Counted from the first letter of the stretch, positions 1-6,066 are shown. The stretch: DNA of 7,063 nt from an uncultured Ruminococcus sp. (GCA_902797525.1 CADBSZ010000028.1:1-7063); one strand, 5' to 3'. The notes: a model not told the origin generated them from the letters alone. Program-made: numbers and translations.

Positions 1-62
1 ACGCTGCGCCTTACGGCAACGTCTTGATTGAGTCATCCGAAACGCTGCGCCCGGTCCGTCAA
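1..62. other. Unassigned sequence downstream of pflA
   Basis: Too short to assign. It has two copies of ACGCTGCGCC (1-10 and 42-51) and no terminator with a T-tract. On the minus strand an ATG at 36 opens a short frame to the window edge (MTQSRRCRKAQR), without a clear ribosome site. On the plus strand one frame is open from 3 to 95 but overlaps pflA. Neither can be supported as a gene. Confidence 0.4.
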
Positions 63-791
63 TCATTCTCCGCGCAGGATTTTTTCGGCGTTTAAAACGC
101 GCCGGGCGCTCGGCGGAGCAACGTCCTCCAGGGTGTAGTCAAGCCCCAGCTCGCGCCATTTGTACGCGCCGAGGGAATGATACGGCAGCACCTCGATTTT
201 CTGCACATTGGACAGCGTTTGAAGAAACGCGCGCGTGCGGCGCAGCGCTTCGTCGTTGTCGGTAATGCCCGGCACAAGCACATGGCGAATCCACACGGGC
301 TTTTTGATGTCGGACAAAAACCGAAGCATGTCCAAAATATTGCCGTTTTTCTGCCCCGTGAGCTTGAGGTGCTCTTCCTCGTCGATGTGCTTGATGTCAA
401 CCAAAAAGAGGTCGGTCAAATCGCACAGCCGCCTGAATTTTGAGAAGAACGGCTCGCTTTTGCGAAACGGCTGACCGGCGGTGTCGATACACGTGTGAAT
501 GTTTCTCCGCTTGGCTTCCGAAAACAGCTCCAGCAAAAAGTCAATTTGCAGCAGCGGCTCGCCGCCGCTGACGGTAATGCCGCCCTCGCTGCCCCAGTAG
601 GAGCGGTAGCGCTCGGCGCGGTTGAGGAGCTGTTCGGCGGTCATCTGCTCGCCTGCGCCCGGCTGCCAGGTGTCGGCGTTGTGGCAGTAGCGGCAGCGCA
701 TGGCGCAGCCCTGCAAAAAAATGAGAAACCGCACGCCCGGACCGTCTACCGAGCCGAAGGTTTCGATGGAATGAATGTTGCCTGTCGTCAT
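63..791 (-). CDS. pflA: Pyruvate formate-lyase activating enzyme (radical SAM)
   Basis: Cytosolic radical SAM enzyme. It uses a [4Fe-4S] cluster and S-adenosylmethionine to install the glycyl radical on pyruvate formate-lyase, which switches on anaerobic pyruvate cleavage to acetyl-CoA and formate. The 242-residue product matches the usual PflA length (about 245). Near the N-terminus it has the SIETFGSVDGPGVRF block. The cluster motif is CAMRCRYC, with the CxxxCxxC cysteines at residues 29, 33 and 36. GGEP, the SAM-binding motif, lies at about 76-79, and LPYHSLGAYKW near the C-terminus is typical of PflA. The ATG at 791 is preceded by GGAG (798-801) at 6 nt. It forms its own transcription unit behind a terminator and a promoter with an FNR-type box. 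No pflB is seen immediately upstream (the preceding gene is licD-like), and only 62 bp are visible downstream. A glycyl-radical activase for another enzyme is the alternative, but the close PflA motifs argue against it. Confidence 0.95.
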   Translation of the reverse strand: MTTGNIHSIETFGSVDGPGVRFLIFLQGCAMRCRYCHNADTWQPGAGEQMTAEQLLNRAERYRSYWGSEGGITVSGGEPLLQIDFLLELFSEAKRRNIHTCIDTAGQPFRKSEPFFSKFRRLCDLTDLFLVDIKHIDEEEHLKLTGQKNGNILDMLRFLSDIKKPVWIRHVLVPGITDNDEALRRTRAFLQTLSNVQKIEVLPYHSLGAYKWRELGLDYTLEDVAPPSARRVLNAEKILRGE

Positions 792-797
792 CGTTTT

Positions 798-801
798 CTC
801 C
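798..801 (-). promoter_or_regulatory. Ribosome binding site of pflA
   Basis: GGAG on the minus strand, 6 nt before the ATG at 791. It supports that start over any internal one. Confidence 0.75.
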
Positions 802-819
802 GTGAATCAAGTTTTTTTC

Positions 820-825
820 ATTATA
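820..825 (-). promoter_or_regulatory. Proximal pflA promoter (P2), -10 box
   Basis: A perfect TATAAT hexamer on the minus strand. It predicts a start site at an A near 813 and a 22-nt 5' UTR carrying the GGAG. No good -35 hexamer exists at 16-19 bp spacing (the 17-bp position reads ATTTTT). That fits a promoter depending on an activator bound at -41.5, namely the TTGAT-N4-ATCAA box at 848-861. The start site is predicted by counting and has not been measured. Confidence 0.6.
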
Positions 826-844
826 ATTGCTTTTGGAGAATTAA

Positions 845-864
845 AAATTGATTTGAATCAATTT
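845..864. promoter_or_regulatory. FNR/CRP-superfamily operator upstream of pflA
   Basis: A 20-bp palindrome with two perfect 9-bp arms (AAATTGATT at 845-853 and AATCAATTT at 856-864) around a 2-bp centre. Its core, 848-861, is a perfect match to the FNR consensus TTGAT-N4-ATCAA. The centre (854.5) lies 41.5 bp upstream of the start predicted from the TATAAT at 820-825. This is the canonical class II position, where the activator overlaps the -35 region. FNR and its relatives activate pfl operons under oxygen limitation in other bacteria. Which regulator reads this site here is inferred, because Firmicute members of the superfamily do not all share the E. coli half-site. Confidence 0.7.
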
Positions 865-874
865 CCACATGCCT

Positions 875-903
875 ATTATACACAAAAAAATCCGCCGGGT
901 AAA
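875..903 (-). promoter_or_regulatory. Candidate distal pflA promoter (P1)
   Basis: Perfect TATAAT at 880-875 with TTTACC (4 of 6 to TTGACA) at 903-898 and a 17-bp spacer, on the minus strand. The -35 falls within the last stem base and loop of the terminator of the preceding transcription unit, and the U-tract of that terminator lies in the spacer. The predicted start is near 868, which places the FNR-type palindrome at about +14. A regulator bound there would be expected to hinder this promoter. Confidence 0.45.
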
Positions 904-916
904 GTCTGCCGGCGGA
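884..916 (-). terminator. Rho-independent terminator after licD-like gene
   Basis: On the minus strand, an 8-bp GC-rich perfect stem (TCCGCCGG at 891-898 with CCGGCGGA at 909-916) has a 10-nt loop and is followed directly by seven T residues (884-890). This is a classic intrinsic terminator for the unit ending with the licD-like gene 113 bp earlier. A T5 run at 919-923 on the other side, offset by two bases, could let it act weakly in the plus direction too. Confidence 0.9.
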
Positions 917-1028
917 GATTTTTCGCCCGAAAATGAAATTCGGAAGAAGTGATATATTCTGTCATTTTTCGACAGCTTTTTTTGCTTGTTTTCATAAAGT
1001 CATCCGGGCGGCAACGTAATTTTTGGGG

Positions 1029-1919
1029 CTACCCCTTTTTCGTATATTCCGCCCTGTGCGCGTCGTCATAGACCTTGCAGGGGGTGTGCAAATCGAGGTA
1101 GGCGATGTCGTGGTGCGGCACGCGCTGCTCCTCGGGGGGCGGCGTCATGTAGTCGCCGAACACAAGCGTCAGATATTCCTTGTAGCCGGCGGCGACGGGC
1201 AGCCGAATGCCCTCAAAGGTAACGTAGTCCACGCCGTCATAGATACGCTTGGGATATTTGACCTTCATCCAGCGCGGCCCCGAGCACAGCTCGGTGACAT
1301 ATTGGTTTTCCTCAAGCTTATAGCGCTGCATGTGCTTTTCGGCGGTTTGCCACAGCCGGCGGCGGAGCTTTTTGCCGCGGAAAATGCCCAGCAGCACACG
1401 GCTGCCGAAGGCAATCATGCCGCCGTGATTTTCGGGGACAATCTGCGCGAGAAACAGCGAATACATCAGCGTCCAAAAATACTGCCGCTTGCGCGCGAAA
1501 TTGCTGTCGGGGCACACGTCGAGCGGAAACACGTCGATGACCAGCCCGTGCGGAATGTCCACGTCGGTTTGGTTGGCCTTGACCATGGTGTAGTTGGTGT
1601 CGGTGACGGTGGCGAAGATGTTGCCCGTGAACATGGCCTCGTCCGTGCGCAGCAGGCGGAACCTGCCGTCGGGATATTTTTCCTGCCACAGCCGGCACAG
1701 CCGCTCATAGTCGGGGCGCGGCAGCAGCAGGTCGATGTCGTCGTCCCACGGAATAAAGCCGCCGCTGCGCAGCGCGCCGATTAAGCCGCCGCCGATAAAA
1801 TAAAAGGTGATGTTGTTTTCCTCGCAGAATTGCTTGAAAAATTTGAGCATGTCAAGCTGGGCAAGCTGCAATTCGCGCAGCTGCTCCGGCGTGAGTTTTA
1901 CAAGTTGTGGTTTTTCCAT
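1029..1919 (-). CDS. LicD-family nucleotidyl/phosphotransferase
   Basis: A 296-residue cytosolic protein of the LicD family. Members transfer phosphocholine or related phospho-groups to cell-surface glycans such as teichoic acid or lipopolysaccharide, but the substrate here cannot be told. The nucleotidyltransferase-like core is clear: IGGGLIGALR at about 42-51, GFIPWDDDID at 54-63 with the acidic cluster, IDVFPLD at 128-134, and a C-terminal block FEGIRLPVAAGYKEYL then GDYMTPPPEEQR. The frame is open back to 2084, inside the previous gene. I chose the ATG at 1919 because GGAG (1925-1928) sits 5 nt upstream and LicD homology begins just after it. The rejected extension of 55 codons has no family features. 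It lies 98 bp after the acetyltransferase gene and is the last gene before the terminator at 884-916. It probably works with the neighbouring GT2 and acetyltransferase on one surface polymer (inference). Confidence 0.88.
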   Translation of the reverse strand: MEKPQLVKLTPEQLRELQLAQLDMLKFFKQFCEENNITFYFIGGGLIGALRSGGFIPWDDDIDLLLPRPDYERLCRLWQEKYPDGRFRLLRTDEAMFTGNIFATVTDTNYTMVKANQTDVDIPHGLVIDVFPLDVCPDSNFARKRQYFWTLMYSLFLAQIVPENHGGMIAFGSRVLLGIFRGKKLRRRLWQTAEKHMQRYKLEENQYVTELCSGPRWMKVKYPKRIYDGVDYVTFEGIRLPVAAGYKEYLTLVFGDYMTPPPEEQRVPHHDIAYLDLHTPCKVYDDAHRAEYTKKG

Positions 1920-1924
1920 ATGCA

Positions 1925-1928
1925 CTCC
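1925..1928 (-). promoter_or_regulatory. Ribosome binding site of the licD-like gene
   Basis: GGAG on the minus strand, 5 nt before the ATG at 1919. It decides the start in favour of the 296-residue product over the 351-codon open frame beginning at 2084. Confidence 0.75.
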
Positions 1929-1954
1929 GGTAAAGTGTAACTTTTTTCTTACAG

Positions 1955-1979
1955 ATGCAGGGGCGCACCTGCGTTTTTT
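1955..1979 (+). terminator. Plus-strand hairpin plus T-run in the acetyltransferase-licD spacer
   Basis: Read on the plus strand, ATGCAGG (1955-1961) pairs with CCTGCGT (1968-1974), including one U-G pair, across a 6-nt loop, and the hairpin runs into T6 (1974-1979). On the minus strand, the sense direction of the genes, the hairpin is shorter and has no U-tract. It therefore looks like an intrinsic terminator for antisense transcripts, or just a structured leader of the licD-like mRNA. No plus-strand gene was found that would need it. Confidence 0.4.
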
Positions 1980-2017
1980 CAGAAAGGTTATATAGAAAAT
2001 AACAGCGGACAGATACG

Positions 2018-2758
2018 TTAAGCTTGTCCGAAAAAGCAAAAACAAATTCCCATCAGCAGCGGCTGATGTATCATATAAATCCAAAGGGTGTATTTGCCGA
2101 TAAAATCCAGCACGGGAATCCGCGCCTTAAAAAACCGCTCCCACCGCAGCGCGCATATCGCCCGCCACAGAAAAAAGCCGCATATAAACAGAAAAATCCA
2201 CGCAAAAAGCGGAAAATAATCGGTGGAAAAGAATTCGTTGTTATGAATTCCGAAGGCGGCAAAATAATTTGTGCGGTACAACGCGTCGGGCAGCTCCAAA
2301 AGACGGACTTCAAAAAAGCCCAGATATTGATTTGAAACGCCGAAGAAAAAGGCGAACAGCGCAAACGCTGCTGCCGCGCCGACAAAGGGGTTGCGCTTTT
2401 CCAGCCATTTTCTGACTGCCTGCGTCAAAATCATCGAGCAGCCAATCAGATTGAGAATTCCGAAAATGATAATCTGATCGGGCATCACCAGCGCCGTCAC
2501 CAGCGTAATCAGCAGTCCGCAGGCGTTGACAATCAGTCCGCGGCGGTAGGCATGGCGCGAAAAATTGAGCGAAACGCCCGATATTAGAATAAACGAAATG
2601 CAGATAAACCGCTCCCACGCGACCACGCCGGGGTACATCGCCCAACGGGTGTCAACCCCGTACACCATAAAAATATCGTACAAAAGGTGAAACACCAGCA
2701 TATTAACCAGCGCCAGTCCGCGCAGGGCGTCAATCAGCCGGTAGCGCTCGCGCGTCAC
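2018..2758 (-). CDS. DUF1624/HGSNAT-type membrane acetyltransferase
   Basis: A 246-residue multi-pass membrane protein resembling the bacterial DUF1624 / heparan-alpha-glucosaminide N-acetyltransferase catalytic domain. This family is thought to carry acetyl groups across the membrane to sugars. The N-terminus RLIDALRGLALVNMLVFHLLYD (residues 7-28) is the family signature, with His24. FILISGVSLNFSR follows at about 56-68, IFGILNLIGCSMIL at about 98-111, FAWIFLFICGFFLW at about 185-198, and a final GKYTLWIYMIHQPLL (221-235) with His231. The length fits the short bacterial forms. The start is a GTG at 2758 overlapping the TGA of the glycosyltransferase gene as GTGA. A TGAGG (2766-2770) lies 7 nt upstream, so translation is probably coupled. 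The substrate is unknown. Acetylation of the polymer made by its neighbours is the reasonable inference. Confidence 0.82.
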   Translation of the reverse strand: MTRERYRLIDALRGLALVNMLVFHLLYDIFMVYGVDTRWAMYPGVVAWERFICISFILISGVSLNFSRHAYRRGLIVNACGLLITLVTALVMPDQIIIFGILNLIGCSMILTQAVRKWLEKRNPFVGAAAAFALFAFFFGVSNQYLGFFEVRLLELPDALYRTNYFAAFGIHNNEFFSTDYFPLFAWIFLFICGFFLWRAICALRWERFFKARIPVLDFIGKYTLWIYMIHQPLLMGICFCFFGQA

Positions 2759-3837
2759 GGCATTTCCTCACCGGCGGCAACGGTGTTTTCGGCCACCTTT
2801 TGCTTTACCAGCTCAATGCGCTCCTTGGAGCCGCTGTTTTTGATTTTGCGCTGCCAAAACGGAATTTGAATCAGGCCGACAATCGTGCCGACGCCGTAGG
2901 CGACATGCAGCAGCGGAAAGATGACCGGCAGCAAAATAAACTGCGGCTGAATGTTTTTGAGGGTGCAGCAGCTCACGGAGTTCACAAAGTCGAACATGCC
3001 GTAGAGCACCAGCAGCACCTTGAGCGCGAACGAATGACCGAGCACGGCAAGGAAAATCGTCACCGCCAGCATCATCACGAACAAAAACGGCGCAAAGTGA
3101 AAATAAGACAAGCAGCCGGGGCACTCGGACAGCGTTAAGCCAATCCACTTGCCGTTGCCGAATTTTTGTTTAATCATGTGCTTGAGGGTGTTGCGCGAAT
3201 GCTGATACGAAATAATATCGGGACAGCAGCACATTTTGTAGCCTGCCATGCGGATGCGGTAGTGGAACTCGTTGTCCTCGGTTCTGCCCAAATCCTCGTT
3301 AAAGCCGCCCACCTCGGCAATCACCTTGCGGCGGTACGCGGCGTGAAACAGGCTGTCCATATATTCCTTTTCGGTGGACGGACGGCGATAGCCCGCAATC
3401 GAGCTGCCGAACAGCGAATCCTCCGCCGCGAGGAGCGTGAGCTTCCACGCGCTGACGTTGGAGCTGATGTTCGGTCTGCCGCCGCCGACGACGTTCTCCC
3501 CCATTTTGAGGTTGTAGACGTTGCGCGACACAAAGTTGCGCGGAATGCGCGCGTGGGCGTCAACGCGAATCACCACGTCGCCCGTAAACACCATCAGCGC
3601 CTCGTTCCACGAAGCCGCCTGGTTGCGCTTGGGCGCGCGCACGATTTTTACGTCGCGAAAGCCGAAGTCGGTTTCCTTAAACCGCTTCATTTTTTCGTAG
3701 GTGCCGTCGGTGGACATGCTGTCCACAAACACCACCTCAATTTTGCTGTGGGGATATTCCTGCAGGGCGATGTCGCCGAACAGGCCGTCAATCGCCTCCG
3801 CCTCGTTGTAGGCAATCATACAAAGCGAAACAATCAT
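2755..3837 (-). CDS. ExoA-like family 2 glycosyltransferase with membrane C-terminus
   Basis: A 360-residue GT-A fold glycosyltransferase anchored in the membrane. It probably adds a sugar from a nucleotide donor to a lipid-linked or surface glycan. The N-terminus VSLCMIAYNEAEAIDGLF is the GT2 nucleotide-binding start. VVFVDSMSTDGT follows at 35-46, RVDAHARIP at 91-99 supplies the DxH version of the DxD metal site, and GRTEDNEFHYRIRMAGYKM at 184-202 carries the ED catalytic-base motif. Hydrophobic segments at about 245-268, 270-290 and 300-325 form the C-terminal membrane part, as in ExoA-type enzymes of succinoglycan synthesis. The ATG at 3837 overlaps the upstream TGA as ATGA, with GGGAGG (3844-3849) 6 nt before it. 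The gene also overlaps the next gene by 4 bp. Acceptor and donor are not predictable from the sequence. Confidence 0.92.
   Translation of the reverse strand: MIVSLCMIAYNEAEAIDGLFGDIALQEYPHSKIEVVFVDSMSTDGTYEKMKRFKETDFGFRDVKIVRAPKRNQAASWNEALMVFTGDVVIRVDAHARIPRNFVSRNVYNLKMGENVVGGGRPNISSNVSAWKLTLLAAEDSLFGSSIAGYRRPSTEKEYMDSLFHAAYRRKVIAEVGGFNEDLGRTEDNEFHYRIRMAGYKMCCCPDIISYQHSRNTLKHMIKQKFGNGKWIGLTLSECPGCLSYFHFAPFLFVMMLAVTIFLAVLGHSFALKVLLVLYGMFDFVNSVSCCTLKNIQPQFILLPVIFPLLHVAYGVGTIVGLIQIPFWQRKIKNSGSKERIELVKQKVAENTVAAGEEMP
2766..2770 (-). promoter_or_regulatory. Ribosome binding site for the GTG start of the acetyltransferase
   Basis: TGAGG on the minus strand inside the 3' end of the glycosyltransferase gene, 7 nt before the GTG at 2758. 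It supports the non-ATG start and the GTGA overlap. Confidence 0.6.
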
Positions 3838-4619
3838 GCCGCACCTCCCGGCTCAAGCGCAAACAGCCATTTTGCCGACAGCACCGCCGAAACGGAGAAA
3901 TACGGCAGCACATAAAACGCCGGCACCACAAAGAAGCACAGCGCAAGCCAGCCGGCAAAGCTCAGCGCAAGCCGAAGCGTTTTGCCGAAGTGCCTAAACG
4001 AAAAGCCCAGCGTGCCGAACACGGTTTTGCCGATTGTCGCGTCGTCGTGCAGGGCGTAGTACATCAGCGGCCAGTGTACAAACAGCATATACATCAGCGC
4101 CCCGATGAGCCCCGAAACAACGCCGGCGGCAATCACCGCCGCGCCCTCGGGCGTGAGGACGGACACATCCTTGAACCAGTCCGGGAAAAGCGCCTCCAGA
4201 TAGCGGCTGACGTTGAGCACGCCGAAGGTGAATGCAAACAGCAAATAGAGCAAAAGATTGATCAGCACCGTTCTGAAATACCGTCCGGCGCCCCTGAAAT
4301 AAAAGAACACGTCGGTGATTTGACAATCCTTTTTCACCGCGACGTTTGCCGCCGTTTTGAAAAAGCCGTTGAGCAGCGGCGAGCCCGCGAGCATCAGCAG
4401 CACGCCGCCGAACGCGGTGGCGAGATAGGCCGGGCTTTCGGCGTCGCGCACCTCGCCGGTGTTGAAGTCAACGTCCTGAAACGCAATCAGCAGCACCGAA
4501 ATCACCACCTGCGCCAGCATAAACGCCGCAAAGGTGACGCCTGCGGCGGCAAGCACAACCGTCCAGTTGCCCTTCAGCGCCGCGCGCGCCTGTTCTTTTA
4601 CTTGTTTTTCTGCTTTCAT
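3834..4619 (-). CDS. DUF975-like integral membrane protein
   Basis: A 261-residue multi-pass membrane protein of unknown function. It resembles the DUF975 family found in Firmicutes. The N-terminus VKEQARAALKGNW is the family's cytosolic start, followed by hydrophobic segments at about 20-46, 66-85, 113-135, 160-187 and 214-246. A typical pattern is P-L-L-N-G-F-F ahead of ITDVFFYFR (101-109). Another is the late block from GKTVFGTLGFSFRHFGKTLRL into a tryptophan-containing helix and LPYFSVS. The best ribosome site, AGGT (4631-4634), lies 12 nt from the ATG at 4619 and 9 nt from an in-frame TTG at 4622, so one extra residue is possible. It sits 77 bp after the dipeptidase gene and overlaps the glycosyltransferase start as ATGA. 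A role beside the glycosyltransferase is inference. No catalytic residues can be named. Confidence 0.65.
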   Translation of the reverse strand: MKAEKQVKEQARAALKGNWTVVLAAAGVTFAAFMLAQVVISVLLIAFQDVDFNTGEVRDAESPAYLATAFGGVLLMLAGSPLLNGFFKTAANVAVKKDCQITDVFFYFRGAGRYFRTVLINLLLYLLFAFTFGVLNVSRYLEALFPDWFKDVSVLTPEGAAVIAAGVVSGLIGALMYMLFVHWPLMYYALHDDATIGKTVFGTLGFSFRHFGKTLRLALSFAGWLALCFFVVPAFYVLPYFSVSAVLSAKWLFALEPGGAA

Positions 4620-4658
4620 CAATTTTCATTACCTGCCAATTTTTAGGATTTTTGTGAG

Positions 4659-4679
4659 CGCGGCATACCGTCAGCCGCG
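4659..4679 (-). other. GC-rich hairpin between dipeptidase and DUF975-like genes
   Basis: A perfect 6-bp inverted repeat CGCGGC (4659-4664) and GCCGCG (4674-4679) with a 9-nt loop lies in the 77-bp spacer. No U-tract follows on either strand, so it is not a convincing terminator. It may be an mRNA processing or stability element, or chance. Confidence 0.35.
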
Positions 4680-4696
4680 TCGTTTCAGCCGTCAAA

Positions 4697-6058
4697 CTAC
4701 TCCGCTACAAACAGCCGGTACATCGCCTCCAGGCAAATCTGCGCGTGTTTGAAGAAGTTTTCCTTGTCCATGCTTTCGTCGGCGTTGTGCATGTTAATCG
4801 GGTCGCCCTCAAAATGCGGTCCGAAGGCAACGCCGTTGCCGCCGAGCTTGCGCGCATAGGTGCCGCCGCCGGTGGCGTAAAGCGTGGGCGCCTCGCCCGT
4901 GACGCTTTCATACGCGGCGCTCAGCTCGCGAATCAGCGGCGAGTCCTTTTCGAGATAAAGCGGCGGCTCGTGCGACACCGTTTCAAAATTCAGGCCGTTG
5001 TATTCCGCAACCGCCTTGAACTGGCGAATGATGTAGTCGCCCTTGACGGTGACGGGATAGCGAATGTCAAAATACGCCTCGGCGGTGTTGCCCTCAATGT
5101 GGATAATGCCGAGGTTGACCGTCAGCTCGCCCGACACGGAGTCGCTCATTTTCAGTCCCAGCGACCTGCCGTTGGTTTCGCAGTTCACCGCGTAGTCGAT
5201 AAACGAGCACAGCGCGCCGATGTCGTGAACATCATAGGCGCTGGTGATGAGGTCAATCAGCAGCGTGGCGGCGTTTTTGCCCTTGTGCGGCTCGCACGCG
5301 TGCGCCGCCGTGCCGCGGCTGATAATCATCAAACCGTCGATGGTGTAGTTAAATTCAAAGTTGCCCTCGCCGGCGTCCGCAAGGCGCATGAGCTTTTGCT
5401 CGTCATAGCCCGAGGAGTCGAGCATGACATACGCCAGGTCGGGAACGGCGTTCACCGCCTTGCCGGCGTGGAACTGCGACAGCACCTTTGCCTCGTTGGT
5501 GGGCGTGCTGACCTTCAGGTGCAAAATGCCCTTTTCGGCAAAGCAAATGCCGTAGTCGCTGTCGGGGGTAAACGCCATGTCGGGCAACGGCATTTTTTCA
5601 AAATAGCCCTCCATGTCGCTCATGCCGGTTTCCTCCGCCGCGCCGAAAATCGCGCGCAGGGTGTTTCTGCCCGTCACGCCGTTTTCCTTGAGGGCGCGCA
5701 GACAGTAAAGGTTAATCAGCGCCGCGCCCTTGTCGTCGGCAATTCCTCTGCCGTAGAGCCTGCCGTCGCGCTCGGTCAGCGCAAAGGGAATGACGCTCCA
5801 GTTGTTGCCTGCCGGCACAACGTCAACGTGCGCCAGCACGCCGCACAGCTTGCCGCCCTCGCCGAGCTGAACGTGCACGCTTTTGTCGGTGACGAGCTGA
5901 TAGTCCAGTCCGAAGTCCTGCGCGCGTTTCAAAATGAACGCCAGCGCGCGCTCGCACTCGTCGTTTTTTTCGCCGTCAATGGATTCGATATTGAGCAAAT
6001 ACGCCAAATCCTTTAGCAGCTCGTCCTTGTACTGTAGAATTTTGTCTCCGAATAACAT
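4697..6058 (-). CDS. PepV/Sapep-type M20 metallodipeptidase
   Basis: A cytosolic zinc or manganese dipeptidase of the M20A family, close to lactobacillar PepV and staphylococcal Sapep. Such enzymes cleave a broad range of dipeptides with a free N-terminus. The 453-residue product is only slightly shorter than PepV (about 470). The metal site is complete: HVDVVPAG with His77 and Asp79, GRGIADDKG with Asp109, EETG with Glu142 and Glu143, FTPDSD with Asp166, and MHNADE with His424. His253 in the lid domain (TAAHACEP) fits the substrate-binding histidine of the family. The frame is open to a TTG at 6064. I chose the ATG at 6058 because AGAGG (6067-6071) is 8 nt upstream of it and too close to the TTG. 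It is the first gene after a sigma-A-like promoter and probably heads the five-gene unit. The symbol pepV fits only by family, so I leave it blank. Confidence 0.93.
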   Translation of the reverse strand: MLFGDKILQYKDELLKDLAYLLNIESIDGEKNDECERALAFILKRAQDFGLDYQLVTDKSVHVQLGEGGKLCGVLAHVDVVPAGNNWSVIPFALTERDGRLYGRGIADDKGAALINLYCLRALKENGVTGRNTLRAIFGAAEETGMSDMEGYFEKMPLPDMAFTPDSDYGICFAEKGILHLKVSTPTNEAKVLSQFHAGKAVNAVPDLAYVMLDSSGYDEQKLMRLADAGEGNFEFNYTIDGLMIISRGTAAHACEPHKGKNAATLLIDLITSAYDVHDIGALCSFIDYAVNCETNGRSLGLKMSDSVSGELTVNLGIIHIEGNTAEAYFDIRYPVTVKGDYIIRQFKAVAEYNGLNFETVSHEPPLYLEKDSPLIRELSAAYESVTGEAPTLYATGGGTYARKLGGNGVAFGPHFEGDPINMHNADESMDKENFFKHAQICLEAMYRLFVAE

Positions 6059-6066
6059 TGCCAAAA

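Larger units (their letters stand above)
792..1028. other. Intergenic control region between licD-like gene and pflA
   Basis: This is the longest gap in the window (237 bp). The pflA-proximal half holds two promoter-like elements, the FNR-type palindrome and the terminator listed separately. The licD-proximal half (924-1028) is A/T-rich. It holds a 5-bp inverted repeat CTGTC/GACAG (959-963 and 971-975) followed by T7 at 977-983 when read on the plus strand. It also holds GGGG-CTA-CCCC (1025-1035) over the licD stop codon, again with a T-run on the plus side. I find no convincing small gene. Confidence 0.6.

Noticed and set aside
25..65. Inverted repeat TGATTGA/TCAATCA over the pflA stop codon as a terminator
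   Set aside because: Only 7 A/T-rich pairs with a 27-nt loop and no T-tract, so not a credible terminator.
1023..1784. A 253-codon open frame on the plus strand opposite the licD-like gene
   Set aside because: It overlaps the LicD motifs on the other strand, has a His/Arg/Val-rich product with no domain, and no ribosome site that stands out.
1987..2015. Internal promoter ahead of the licD-like gene (TATAAC at 1992-1987)
   Set aside because: The -10 is reasonable, but no -35 resembling TTGACA lies at 16-19 bp. It is too weak to list as a feature.
1920..2084. N-terminal extension of the licD-like gene
   Set aside because: The open frame reaches 2084 inside the preceding gene, but the GGAG at 1925-1928 and the start of family similarity support the ATG at 1919.
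3166..3915. A 249-codon plus-strand open frame opposite the glycosyltransferase
   Set aside because: It is an antisense shadow of a gene with clear GT2 motifs and crosses into the next gene. Its composition is typical of reverse-frame artefacts.
3990..4646. A 218-codon plus-strand open frame opposite the DUF975-like gene
   Set aside because: Highly charged, low-complexity product (many His, Arg, Gln, Glu) complementary to hydrophobic codons of the membrane protein.
4468..4695. A 75-codon minus-strand frame in the dipeptidase-DUF975 spacer
   Set aside because: It overlaps most of the first part of the DUF975-like gene in another frame, and its product has no features. An ATG in it closer to the AGG was considered but does not lead to a sensible protein.
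4745..6016. A 423-codon open frame on the plus strand opposite the dipeptidase gene
   Set aside because: It mirrors the whole dipeptidase gene, whose complete M20 metal site leaves no doubt about the coding strand. The antisense product is Val/Ala/Arg-rich without recognisable motifs, as expected from GC-biased third codon positions.
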